Assembly (NCBI GenBank): GCA_024278555.1
Contig: JAJRSX010000025.1
Location: 1-12,961, forward strand
Source: a bacterium
GTDB taxonomy: Bacteria > CG2-30-53-67 > CG2-30-70-394
Reading direction: 5' to 3'
DNA: 12,961 bases
Both the position numbers and the translations under genes were made by a program. Of the stretch, positions 6,087 to 12,854 are shown piece by piece; positions within the stretch are counted from its first letter, which is position 1; each line of letters opens with the position of its first letter. The notes under the pieces were generated by a model. The model was given only the letters and a program-made list of their open reading frames with translations. It had not been told where the DNA came from and made no database searches.

Positions 6087-6689
6087 ATGCTCGACGCCTT
6101 GGTGCTGGTGATCGGCGCCATCCTGGTCAACAACTTCGTTCTCGCCCGTTTTCTCGGGATCTGCCCCTTCCTTGGGGTCTCCCAGAAGGTCGAGACGTCG
6201 CTCGGGATGTCCGCCGCAGTGACCTTCGTCATGACCATGGCGGCGATCGCCACCTGGCTCGTCTACCGGATGATCCTGGTGCCGCTGCACATCGAGTACC
6301 TGAAGACCATCGCCTTCATTTTGGTGATCGCGTCGCTGGTGCAGCTCGTGGAGATGGTTCTGAAAAAGACCAGCGAGGCGCTCTACGAGACCCTGGGGAT
6401 CTACCTGCCGCTGATCACCACCAACTGCGCCATCCTCGGGGTCGCGCTCCTGTCGTTGCAGCAGCAGGACAGCTTCATCGAGGCGGCGATCTTCGGCTTT
6501 GCCGCGTCCGTGGGCTTCGCCCTGGCGTTGCTCCTCTTTGCCGGCCTGCGCGAGCGGATCGTCCTGTCGAAGGTGCCGGAGGCGTTTCAGGGCAACGCCA
6601 TCAAGCTGGTCACCGCCGGCCTCCTTTCCCTGAGCTTCATGGGGTTTGCCGGGATCGACAAGGGGATCGCGCGGGTCTTCGGCGGATAA
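6087..6689 (+). CDS. rnfA: Rnf electron transport complex subunit RnfA
   Basis: 200 residues, almost entirely hydrophobic, with about six membrane segments as in RnfA/NqrE proteins. Family signatures are visible: '[19 protein letters not shown]' near the N-terminus (C26) and '[15 protein letters not shown]' (C114). These two cysteines correspond to the ligands of the membrane-embedded iron-sulfur centre in this family. RnfA is one of the core inner-membrane subunits of the complex that couples electron flow between ferredoxin and NAD to ion transport. The start has a GGAGG (6076-6080) six bases upstream. rnfB follows after 75 bp, so the two form a short operon. The other Rnf genes are absent, which is unusual. 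The identification is secure. Confidence 0.97.
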   Translation: MLDALVLVIGAILVNNFVLARFLGICPFLGVSQKVETSLGMSAAVTFVMTMAAIATWLVYRMILVPLHIEYLKTIAFILVIASLVQLVEMVLKKTSEALYETLGIYLPLITTNCAILGVALLSLQQQDSFIEAAIFGFAASVGFALALLLFAGLRERIVLSKVPEAFQGNAIKLVTAGLLSLSFMGFAGIDKGIARVFGG

Positions 6690-6764
6690 GGGCCCGAAAA
6701 CTTGGGGCGTTACTCGCGTGTGCCATGGCCCCTCCCCTCCATTTGCACCGATGAGGAGAACGAC

Positions 6765-7610
6765 ATGATCGAGGCAGTCCAGGCAGTTGCAGGTCTCGGT
6801 GGGATGGCGCTGGCCGCCAGCTTTGGACTCGGAGTGGCGGCGCGGAAGTTCTACGTCCCGGTCGACCCGAAGGTCGACGAGATCGACGACGCCCTCCCCC
6901 ACGCCAACTGTGGCGCCTGTGGCTTCCCCGGCTGCCGTCCCTTTGCGACCGCGGTGGCCAAGGGCGACGCGGAGACCGACGGCTGCCCGGTGGGCGGTGC
7001 CGGAACCGCGATGGAGGTGGCCAAGATCATGGGGATGGAGGTGGTGGAGGGCTCCAGCGATCCCCTGGTGGCAATGGTCTACTGCGCCGGCGGCACCCAC
7101 AACGCCTCGGACAAGATGGTCTACGAGGGGCCTCACGACTGCCGCACCCTGGCGCTGATCGGCGGCGGCCAGAAGGACTGCTCGTTTGCCTGCATCGGCC
7201 TCGGCACCTGCACCGTCGAGTGCCCCTTCGACGCCATCCACATGAACGCCTTCCTCCTCCCGGAGGTGGACTACACCCGCTGTACCGGCTGCCGCATCTG
7301 CGCCGAGGTGTGTCCGAAAAACGTCATCGACATGGTACCGATCACCCAGGACGTCCACATCGCCTGCTCCTCCCACGACAAGGGCAAGGCCACCAAGTCG
7401 GTCTGCCTGGTCGGCTGCATCGCCTGCAACAAGTGTGTCAAGGCGTGTCCGGTGGACGCCATCGCGATCAACAGCGACCTCGCGGAGATCGACTACACCA
7501 AGTGCGACAACTGCGGCGAGTGCATCCAGGTGTGTCCCACCGACATCATCGTGAACTACAGCCACAAGCGGAAGCAGGCCGCCGAGCTGGCGGCCCTCGC
7601 CGCGGCGTAG
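6765..7610 (+). CDS. rnfB: Rnf electron transport complex subunit RnfB, long multi-cluster form
   Basis: 281 residues. Residues 1-25 form a membrane anchor. The Fes-type cluster follows: C49, C52, C57 and C74 (ANCGACGFPGC...CPVGG). Further cysteine sets are C139/C143/C149/C153, C173/C176/C179/C183, C218/C221/C224/C228 and C247/C250/C253/C257, with extra cysteines at 107, 126, 201 and 214. At least five [4Fe-4S] clusters are thus predicted. Short RnfB/RsxB of enterobacteria is about 190 residues with three. The long form is typical of acetogens, Bacteroidetes and delta-like lineages. RnfB receives electrons from ferredoxin and passes them into the complex. The ATG at 6765 was chosen for its GAGGAG six bases upstream; the same frame is open from 6702 but without a site. 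It is the last Rnf gene here and no rnfC follows. Confidence 0.97.
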   Translation: MIEAVQAVAGLGGMALAASFGLGVAARKFYVPVDPKVDEIDDALPHANCGACGFPGCRPFATAVAKGDAETDGCPVGGAGTAMEVAKIMGMEVVEGSSDPLVAMVYCAGGTHNASDKMVYEGPHDCRTLALIGGGQKDCSFACIGLGTCTVECPFDAIHMNAFLLPEVDYTRCTGCRICAEVCPKNVIDMVPITQDVHIACSSHDKGKATKSVCLVGCIACNKCVKACPVDAIAINSDLAEIDYTKCDNCGECIQVCPTDIIVNYSHKRKQAAELAALAAA

Positions 7611-7635
7611 GGGTGCGACGACGGAACCACAGGGC

Positions 7636-7641
7636 TATATT
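7636..7641 (+). promoter_or_regulatory. Candidate -10 box (TATATT) upstream of the hypothetical gene at 7649
   Basis: TATATT matches five of six -10 bases and lies seven bases before the GTG at 7649. The corresponding -35 position (GTGCGA at 7613 for a 17-bp spacer) is poor. If used, it would give a leaderless or nearly leaderless transcript. Confidence 0.3.
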
Positions 7642-7648
7642 GGGCTTT

Positions 7649-8323
7649 GTGAACGGGCGCATCCATCGATGGGGTGGCAATGACGGTGTTGCCGGGCGGC
7701 GCGACTACCTGATCCTCTTCTGGACCCGGGTCGCCGATGCCGAGCGCCGCTGGCGCCCGCCCCTCTCCCTGGTCGCCCTGGCGCCGCGCCGGACCCTCTC
7801 CGGCCTCTACCTCTCCGCCGCCCCCTCCGTCAGTCGGGCAGCATATCGGTGCCGGGTCGTGGTCGGGGTGGTGCGCCAACACAAGCGGCTGGCGGTTCTC
7901 CTTGGCGCCTCCCTCTCCACCGGCGCCACCGACGTCCACGTTGGGACGGAGCGGAGACCCCACGGTGTCGGCCGATTCGAGATCAGCGTCACCAGCGGCC
8001 GGCAACGGTGTCTGGAGGTGCGCGGACGCCTCCACGCCCTGCCGTCGCGTCTCTCCATGCCGGTCAACTTCGTCCAGTGGAAGCCGTCGGGCACCCTCGT
8101 GACCCTGCCGGAGTGTGCCCAGGAGGTCGCCCTCGGGCGACCCCACGTACAGACGCGGCCGCCCAAGGCGGACCTCCCCTTCGGCACCCCCTTCCTGGTC
8201 CTCGGGTGGGGATCGAGCCGGGTCGCGGACGAGGAGGAGGGGAGACTCCCCGCCTCCATGCGTATCTCCATCGAGGGCATCCGTCGGGTCAGCGACGCCA
8301 TCCCGGCCTGCAAGGTACGTTGA
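7649..8323 (+). CDS. Hypothetical protein, possibly beta-barrel of the acetoacetate decarboxylase-like superfamily
   Basis: 224 residues from GTG 7649; GTG 7613 in the same frame is an alternative. There are no membrane segments or signal peptide. After an N-terminal 'DYLILFWTRVADAERRWRPPLSLVAL' region (in part aromatic), the protein is rich in alternating hydrophobic strands ('YRCRVVVGVVRQ', 'RFEISVTSGRQRCLEVRGRLH'). A middle 'TERRPHGVGRFEI' faintly resembles the 'GRE..G.PKK' segment of acetoacetate decarboxylase-like proteins, but the catalytic lysine is not evident, so any enzymatic role is doubtful. I do not recognise the gene with confidence. It shares one base with the downstream lipoprotein gene (TGATG), so the two are co-translated and probably act together. 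No Shine-Dalgarno sequence precedes either candidate start convincingly. Confidence 0.65.
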   Translation: MNGRIHRWGGNDGVAGRRDYLILFWTRVADAERRWRPPLSLVALAPRRTLSGLYLSAAPSVSRAAYRCRVVVGVVRQHKRLAVLLGASLSTGATDVHVGTERRPHGVGRFEISVTSGRQRCLEVRGRLHALPSRLSMPVNFVQWKPSGTLVTLPECAQEVALGRPHVQTRPPKADLPFGTPFLVLGWGSSRVADEEEGRLPASMRISIEGIRRVSDAIPACKVR

Positions 8324-8805
8324 TGCGGCGCCCTTTCCTCCACCTCTTCCTGGTAGTGGCGGTGGCGGCGTGTGTCGCCAACCGGGTCCACTACGTCGCC
8401 CTCGACCATCCGACCTACGCCACTGAGGCGATTGTCGACGCCCCGCGAGCGCGGGCGTGGGCGGCGGTCAAGGCGGTCATGGCGGCCTACCCCATGGCCG
8501 AGGTGGATGAGGCGGCGACCACCCTCACCACCGAGTGGAGCTTCGGCAAGAGCGACACCACCCGCGAGGTGGTCCAGCTCGGCGACCAGGTGGAGAGCCG
8601 CTGGGTGGAGACCCGCGAACGGATCACCGTGGCGGTCGCCACCGTCGGCGTCGGCAGCCGCATCACGGTTCACCGCCAGGTTCTGGAAAATCGCCGCTAC
8701 ACCGAGGGGATCCGCCGCTACTACGCCGCCGACCACTACGTCGACTCCCCCTCCTCCACCGTGGTGGAGCACCGCCTGCTGGAAGAGATTCAGCGGCGGC
8801 TGTGA
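8323..8805 (+). CDS. Predicted lipoprotein of unknown function
   Basis: 160 residues. The N-terminus 'MRRPFLHLFLVVAVAAC' is a lipoprotein signal: basic start, hydrophobic core, lipobox VAAC with the lipidated cysteine at C17. The mature part begins with a strand-helix unit ('TEAIVDAPRARAWAAVKAVM'), continues with strands ('EATTTLTTEW'-like) and ends in a helical tail ('TVVEHRLLEEIQRRL'). This resembles the helix-grip layout of BamC/NlpB-like or SRPBCC-like domains, but only as a fold-level guess. It starts at ATG 8323 inside the stop of the upstream gene. The protein should be anchored to a membrane facing the periplasm. The specific function is unknown. Confidence 0.75.
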   Translation: MRRPFLHLFLVVAVAACVANRVHYVALDHPTYATEAIVDAPRARAWAAVKAVMAAYPMAEVDEAATTLTTEWSFGKSDTTREVVQLGDQVESRWVETRERITVAVATVGVGSRITVHRQVLENRRYTEGIRRYYAADHYVDSPSSTVVEHRLLEEIQRRL

Positions 8806-9046
8806 GCGTCCTCAGCGCCCCCCTCTCACTCCATCGGGGGTGAAACCGTGGCGGGGCTGCCCTTTCGGCGACTGATGCAGCCGGCAGACCCCGGGTCCGT
8901 TTGTGACGTTGCACTCCGGCTTGACCCCGAGGCAGAGAGAGCGGATTGGCCTTGAAGGCGGCGCACCGCAAAGGCACCAGGGCGCAAAGAGGGGGAGGCA
9001 GGGGGGGGAGGATGTGTCGCCGGTGGTGGCCCGGGGGCTCGTGCTC
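8806..9046. other. Non-coding gap with degraded dispersed-repeat sequence
   Basis: No convincing gene. 8952-8998 (CCTTGAAGGCGGCGCACCGC and following) resembles the 1490-1530 part of the segmental duplication (CCTTGAAGGCGGGACCACGC and following), so the same repeat family is present here in degraded form. A 1-nt-loop palindrome GACCCCGGGTC lies near 8887. I see no terminator with a T-run for the lipoprotein gene. Confidence 0.5.
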
Positions 9047-9130
9047 TGGGGTCAGGCTTGCAAACTTGCAAGTTTGGACCTCGCTGTTGGCCACCAACGG
9101 CAAACTTGCAAGTTTGCAAGCCTGACCCCA
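9047..9130 (+). mobile_element. Nested-palindrome element (REP/RAYT-like), copy 2, intact
   Basis: The 30-bp arms (9047-9076 and 9101-9130) are perfect inverted repeats. They begin TGGGGTCAGGCTTGCAAACT and each ends in the 16-bp self-complementary CAAACTTGCAAGTTTG. The 24-nt centre matches the reverse complement of the copy 1 centre and contains GTTGG-CCA-CCAAC. The element sits 31 bp past the stop of the minus-strand permease gene, in a gap between convergent genes. No transposase lies beside it. Confidence 0.85.
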
Positions 9131-9161
9131 ATTTTGAAAGCTGAGAGCTACAAGACCCCCG

Positions 9162-10103
9162 TCACCCCCGGAGCTTCGGGTTGGTGGCCTCCCGCAACCC
9201 CTCCCCGGCCAGGTTGAAGGCGAGGACCACCACGAAGATCGCCAGCCCCGGCAGGTAGGTGAGCCACGGGGCATCGAAGAGGAAGCTGCGACCGTCGGCG
9301 AGGATGTTGCCCCAGGTGGCGTACGGCGGCGGCACCCCAAAACCGAGGAAGGAGAGGGCGCTCTCGGTGAGGATCGCGTCCGCCACCCCGAGGGTGGCGG
9401 CGACGAAGACCGGGGCGAGGCCGTTGGGGACCAGGTGGCGGAAGATCAGCCGCCACTCGGGCAGCCCAAGGCAGCGCGCCGCGAGGACGAAGTCGCGCTC
9501 GCGCAGGGAGAGGAGCTCGGCGCGCACGAAGCGCGCCGTCCCCATCCACGAGGTCGCGCCGATGATCGCCATGATCGTGTAGATCGACGGAGGCAGCAGC
9601 GCCACCGCGGCGAGCAGCAAAAAGAAGGTGGGGAAGCAGAGCATCACCTCCACCAGGCGCATGACGAGGGAGTCGACGCTCACCCCGAGGAGCCGCACCT
9701 GGCCGTAGTAGCCGGCCACCGCCCCCAGGGAGATGCCGATGAGGAGCGAGATCGACACCGCGATAAAGCCCACCGAGAGCGACACCGACGCCCCCTGGAG
9801 CATCCGGGCGAAGACATCGCGGCCGAGGTCGTCGGTTCCCAGGGGGTAGAGACCCAGGAGCGGCCGCGCCTCCGGGGCGAGGAGGTCGCTTGGCCTGCTG
9901 AGGGGGGGCCGCAGGCGGTCGACCAGGCGGACGGTGGCCGGGTCGAGGAGCGGCCACCACTCGGTGAGCGCCTTGCCGACGATCGCCGTGGTCACCAGCA
10001 GCAGCAGCACCGCCGCCGCGCCGACGGCGAGGCGGTCATGGCGAAAGGCGCGCCAGGCGGCACGCCACGGGCCGGGGGCGACGGCGGCAAGCCGCGGCCC
10101 CAT
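9162..10103 (-). CDS. ABC transporter permease, DppC/OppC family
   Basis: 313 residues. An N-terminal cytoplasmic stretch and first membrane helix (about 24-43) are followed by a periplasmic loop and the family signature 'HPLGTD'-like 'YPLGTDDLGRDVFARML' (86-102). About five more helices follow. The EAA loop that contacts the ATPase is at about 204-227 (VLAARCLGLPEWRLIFRHLVPN). The C-terminal 'ESALSFLGFGVPPP..TWGNIL' is also typical. It forms the second half of a peptide, nickel or similar uptake channel with the DppB-type protein encoded upstream. The ATG at 10103 has GAGAGGAGG just upstream; the frame can be extended to a GTG at 10136, which lacks a site. The substrate cannot be told from the permease. 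No ATPase or binding protein gene is adjacent. Confidence 0.93.
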   Translation of the reverse strand: MGPRLAAVAPGPWRAAWRAFRHDRLAVGAAAVLLLLVTTAIVGKALTEWWPLLDPATVRLVDRLRPPLSRPSDLLAPEARPLLGLYPLGTDDLGRDVFARMLQGASVSLSVGFIAVSISLLIGISLGAVAGYYGQVRLLGVSVDSLVMRLVEVMLCFPTFFLLLAAVALLPPSIYTIMAIIGATSWMGTARFVRAELLSLRERDFVLAARCLGLPEWRLIFRHLVPNGLAPVFVAATLGVADAILTESALSFLGFGVPPPYATWGNILADGRSFLFDAPWLTYLPGLAIFVVVLAFNLAGEGLREATNPKLRG

Positions 10104-10182
10104 CGCGCCTCCTCTCTTGCCTCTCTCATCTACCACGGCTGTTCCCCTTCGTGCCCTTCGTGGTTTTGCCCTTAACGGGCCT
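10104..10182 (-). repeat. Intercistronic CCACGAAGG-type repeat between the permease genes
   Basis: Read on the minus strand, the spacer between the two permease genes contains CCACGAAGGGCACGAAGG (10161-10144), the same periodic pattern as the arms of the inverted repeat at 2082-2242. It is followed by the Shine-Dalgarno sequence of the second gene. A short GCCC-GTTAA-GGGC dyad follows the first stop. Confidence 0.5.
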
Positions 10183-11154
10183 TCACTCCAGCCGGATCCG
10201 CGGATCCGCCACCGCGTAGAGGAGGTCGCTCACCAGGGTGCCGGCGAGGGTGAGGGCGGCGGCGAAGAAGTTGATCGTGAGGACCACCGGGAAGTCGCGC
10301 GACAGGATCGCGTCGTAGCCCAGCCTGCCCATCCCCGGCCAGGCGAAGATCGTCTCGAAGATCACCGAGCCGCCGATCAGCGCCGGCAGCATGAGGCCGA
10401 ACATGGTGATGAAGGGGAGCAGGGCGTTCCTCAGGGCGTGGCCGTAGGTCACCGCCTCCTCCGGCACCCCCTTGGCGCGGGCGGTGCGCACGTAGTCCTG
10501 GGCCAGGACCTCCACCATCTGCGACCGGACGTAACGCGACAGGACCGCGATCCCGGCAAAGGCCGACATGATCGACGGCACCACCAGGTGCCAGAGGCGA
10601 TCATTCACCCGGAACCACCCGGAGACCCCCTCGAAGCCGAAGGTGCGCATCCCCACCACCGACACCTGCAGGTGGGTCACCGTCCACAGGATCAGGAGGT
10701 AGGCGAGGAAGAAGCCGGGGATGGAGATCATCGCGAAGGCGGCGAAGGTGGTGGCGCGGTCGAAGGTGGAGCCGCGCGCCACCGCCGCCCGGATCCCCAC
10801 CGGAAACGACAGGAGCCAGGTGATCACCGTGCCGGTGAGAAACAGGGGCAGGGAGTTGAGGAAGCGCTCCCAGATCTTCCCCACCACCGGCTGACCATCC
10901 TTGAAGGAGACCAGGCGGCCGGTGGCCAGATCGCGGACCCAGTAGCCGTACTGGGCGTAGAGGGGCTCGTCGAGATGGAAGGCGGCGCGGATCTTTGCCA
11001 CATCCTCCGCCTTCAGCCTCGGGTTCGACGGATCCACCAGCGACGGCTCCCCCGGCGCCAGGTGGACCATGGCAAAGGAGATGATCGAGATCACCACCAG
11101 CAGCACCAGCCGCTGGCCGATCTGGCGGAGGGTGAAGCGAACCATGGGCGCCAT
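10183..11154 (-). CDS. ABC transporter permease, DppB/OppB family
   Basis: 323 residues with about six membrane helices. Family marks in order: an N-terminal helix at about 12-31 (RLVLLVVISIISFAMVHLAPG), 'D.P...QY..W' at 62-72, the EAA loop at about 222-247 (VRTARAKGVPEEAV...RNALLP), 'FETIFAWPGMGRLGYDAI' at 266-283 and a C-terminal 'D.LYAVADPRIRL'. It pairs with the DppC-type protein encoded 79 bp downstream to form the channel of a peptide/nickel-type importer. The start may be ATG 11154 or ATG 11145 three codons later; GGCGGA lies just before the first. Upstream lies a divergent PEP-CTERM gene, so the operon is only these two permease genes. The substrate is unknown. Confidence 0.93.
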   Translation of the reverse strand: MAPMVRFTLRQIGQRLVLLVVISIISFAMVHLAPGEPSLVDPSNPRLKAEDVAKIRAAFHLDEPLYAQYGYWVRDLATGRLVSFKDGQPVVGKIWERFLNSLPLFLTGTVITWLLSFPVGIRAAVARGSTFDRATTFAAFAMISIPGFFLAYLLILWTVTHLQVSVVGMRTFGFEGVSGWFRVNDRLWHLVVPSIMSAFAGIAVLSRYVRSQMVEVLAQDYVRTARAKGVPEEAVTYGHALRNALLPFITMFGLMLPALIGGSVIFETIFAWPGMGRLGYDAILSRDFPVVLTINFFAAALTLAGTLVSDLLYAVADPRIRLE

Positions 11155-11169
11155 GTTCCGCCAGCGGCG

Positions 11170-11209
11170 CCGGCCGCGTCCACGCCATCACTCTGCAACC
11201 GGCCGCGTC
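11170..11209. repeat. Pair of 11-bp direct repeats in the divergent promoter region
   Basis: CCGGCCGCGTC occurs at 11170-11180 and 11199-11209, 29 bp start to start, between the permease gene and the PEP-CTERM gene. Next to it is an AT-rich stretch (11214-11249), which stands out in this GC-rich DNA and probably holds promoter elements. I could not fix a -35/-10 pair. The repeats could bind a regulator or be chance. Confidence 0.35.
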
Positions 11210-11256
11210 GGTCGCTAACATGACTTACCGTAATCATTTATTAGCAATAGGAGGTC

Positions 11257-12123
11257 ATGCGGCTTCTGACACCCCATTACCCCTGGTGGCTCGCTCTCTT
11301 CGGTAGCGCACTCCTCGCGGCCGCCCCACCGGCCGTTGCCATCACCCTCCCCCTCACCGACTTTCCCCAGGCGATCCAGGACGGCGTCGCGGCGGGAGCG
11401 ACCCTCAATACCTCCACCGGCCTCGATTCGAACGGCCGCAGCGCATTTCCGTACGTCCCAGTGGGCGGCTCGGTCGAGTGGCTCCTCCGCTACCCCCTCG
11501 ACCCCGCCTCGAGTCGGGTGGCCGCCACCGACGACGGCTCGGGCACCTGGACCACGGTGACCACGCCGCTTACCGGCTACATCTGGCTGGAGGCGCCGGA
11601 CTCCATGCCCCCGGACCCCTTCGGGCCGGCGCTCACCCAGGTCCCCTTCACCCTCTACACCGACTTCGTCACCCCCACGCCGGACAACCTGTGGTTTGGC
11701 GGTGACCGATTCGCGGGCAACGGCTCCCCCAACCTGCCGGTGACCATGCCCTCTGCCGACGCCGTCGCCGTCGCCGGCCACGCGAGCCGGCGGATTGGTC
11801 TCGATTTCTACAACGGTGACTACGACACCGGCACCCTCCGCACGGTGGGCTACCCCGGTGGTGAGGGGCTCCTCCCCTGCCTCGACGACACCTGCGAGGT
11901 GAGCGCCGAGCTCAACCTCGTGGGGCTCGATTACAGTCTCGGTGGCCCCCCCTTCAACCCCGTCGACCCGACCGCCCTCCTCTACCGCCAGAACAGCCAG
12001 TACTTCGGCAGTTCGGGCTGGAACACCACCCAGTCCTACTACGTCGCCCCGGTCCCGGAGCCGGTGAGCCTCCTGCTCCTCGCCCCCTGCCTCGCCCTCC
12101 TGGTGGTGCGGCGGCGCGCCTGA
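11257..12123 (+). CDS. PEP-CTERM sorting domain protein, secreted
   Basis: 288 residues. An N-terminal Sec signal peptide (about 1-28, cleavage after AVA) is followed by a polar region rich in Pro, Thr, Gly and Asp with no recognised domain. The C-terminus is a PEP-CTERM tail: 'VPEP' (PEP at 267-269), a hydrophobic helix (270-284) and a basic end RRRA. Such proteins are exported, then processed by an exosortase, usually in organisms that make extracellular polysaccharide. The exosortase is not in this window. Two cysteines (LLPCLDDTCEV, about 208-213) may form a small disulfide loop. The start has a strong AGGAGGT (11249-11255), but unusually close to the ATG, one base away; no better downstream start exists. 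The function of the middle region is unknown. Confidence 0.88.
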   Translation: MRLLTPHYPWWLALFGSALLAAAPPAVAITLPLTDFPQAIQDGVAAGATLNTSTGLDSNGRSAFPYVPVGGSVEWLLRYPLDPASSRVAATDDGSGTWTTVTTPLTGYIWLEAPDSMPPDPFGPALTQVPFTLYTDFVTPTPDNLWFGGDRFAGNGSPNLPVTMPSADAVAVAGHASRRIGLDFYNGDYDTGTLRTVGYPGGEGLLPCLDDTCEVSAELNLVGLDYSLGGPPFNPVDPTALLYRQNSQYFGSSGWNTTQSYYVAPVPEPVSLLLLAPCLALLVVRRRA

Positions 12124-12132
12124 AGGTTGCCC

Positions 12133-12149
12133 GGCGGGCGCAGCCCGCC
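12133..12149. terminator. GC-rich hairpin with GCA triloop downstream of the PEP-CTERM gene
   Basis: GGCGGGC-GCA-GCCCGCC has perfect seven-base arms 9 bp after the stop codon. It has no T-run, so alone it is a poor intrinsic terminator; it is followed directly by the larger hairpin at 12153. Confidence 0.5.
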
Positions 12150-12152
12150 CTC

Positions 12153-12183
12153 AGCTTTTCCGGAGCGCAGCTCCGGAAAAGCT
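12153..12183. terminator. Bidirectional terminator hairpin between the PEP-CTERM gene and def
   Basis: AGCTTTTCCGGAGC-GCA-GCTCCGGAAAAGCT has perfect 14-base arms. The A-run and T-run lie inside the stem, as in symmetric terminators of convergent genes. The right end overlaps two bases of the def stop codon (12182-12184). Confidence 0.75.
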
Positions 12184-12685
12184 ACCGGTACCGCTTGCGC
12201 GGGAAGACGTCGCGCTTCTTCGACACGACCCGGTCGATAAACAGGGTCCCTTCGAGGTGGTCGAGCTCGTGCTGGAGGGCGCGCGCCTCGAACCCCTCGG
12301 CGTGGGCCACCTGCTCGTTGCCCTCCCGGTCCTGGTACTGGCACACCACCTCGGTGGCGCGCACCACGTTGGCGGTGAAGTCGGGGAGGGACATGCACCC
12401 CTCGCGCCCCACCTCCATCCCCGACCACTCGACGATCTCCGGGTTGATCAGCTCCAGGAGGCCGTGGTTCACACACGGCCTGCGCGACTTGGAGCAGTCC
12501 ACCAGGCAGATGCGCACGCACCGGTCCACCTGCGGCGCGGCGATCCCCACCCCGCCGGGGCCGGCGGCCATGGTCTCGGCCAGGTCTCCAAGCAGGGCCG
12601 CCAGGTCCGGCCCGAAGTCGGTGACCGGTTCGGCGATCCGCTTCAGGCGCGGATCGGGGTAGGTGAGGATGGGGAGGATGGGCAT
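12182..12685 (-). CDS. def: Peptide deformylase
   Basis: 167 residues, the normal length. All three signature motifs are intact: GVGIAAPQ (45-52), EGCMSLP (95-101, metal ligand C97) and QHELDHLEG (138-146, metal ligands H139 and H143, catalytic E140). The enzyme removes the formyl group from the initiator methionine of new proteins in the cytoplasm and is normally essential. The N-terminus 'MPILPILTYPDPRLK' is a standard def start, which fixes ATG 12685; only a weak ribosome-binding site is visible (the upstream sequence is GCGAGC-rich). fmt, the usual partner gene, does not follow; the convergent PEP-CTERM gene does. The 12686-12881 stretch upstream holds no gene, only three mini-hairpins. 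Confidence 0.97.
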   Translation of the reverse strand: MPILPILTYPDPRLKRIAEPVTDFGPDLAALLGDLAETMAAGPGGVGIAAPQVDRCVRICLVDCSKSRRPCVNHGLLELINPEIVEWSGMEVGREGCMSLPDFTANVVRATEVVCQYQDREGNEQVAHAEGFEARALQHELDHLEGTLFIDRVVSKKRDVFPRKRYR

Positions 12686-12733
12686 CGGCTCGCTACGCTC
12701 GCAGTGATTGAGAATTGGGGGGTGAGGGACGGA

Positions 12734-12748
12734 CAGCCCCTCGGGCTG
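12734..12748. repeat. Mini-hairpin with CTC triloop
   Basis: CAGCCC-CTC-GGGCTG has perfect six-base arms, in the gap upstream of def. Confidence 0.5.
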
Positions 12749-12785
12749 ATGAGATGCCGGTAGGAGCCCTCACGAGATCATTTGC

Positions 12786-12802
12786 TGGCCGCGAAGCGGC
12801 CA
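12786..12802. repeat. Mini-hairpin with GAA triloop
   Basis: TGGCCGC-GAA-GCGGCCA has perfect seven-base arms. Its core GCGAAGC is the sequence known to form an exceptionally stable DNA mini-hairpin. Confidence 0.6.
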
Positions 12803-12854
12803 ACCCCTCCCGCATCCCCCATCCCCCACCCCGCGAGCGCCGTGAGCCCATCCC

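Noticed and set aside
5801-6754. Plus-strand open frame across the start of rnfA in another frame
   Set aside because: It overlaps nearly all of rnfA out of frame and is Arg/Pro-rich; rnfA is unambiguous.
5997-7565. 522-codon minus-strand open frame opposite rnfA-rnfB
   Set aside because: His/Asp/Gly-rich shadow of two certain genes on the other strand.
7220-7648. Upstream extension of the hypothetical gene at 7649
   Set aside because: The extension lies over rnfB in a different frame and is an Arg/His/Gly-rich shadow.
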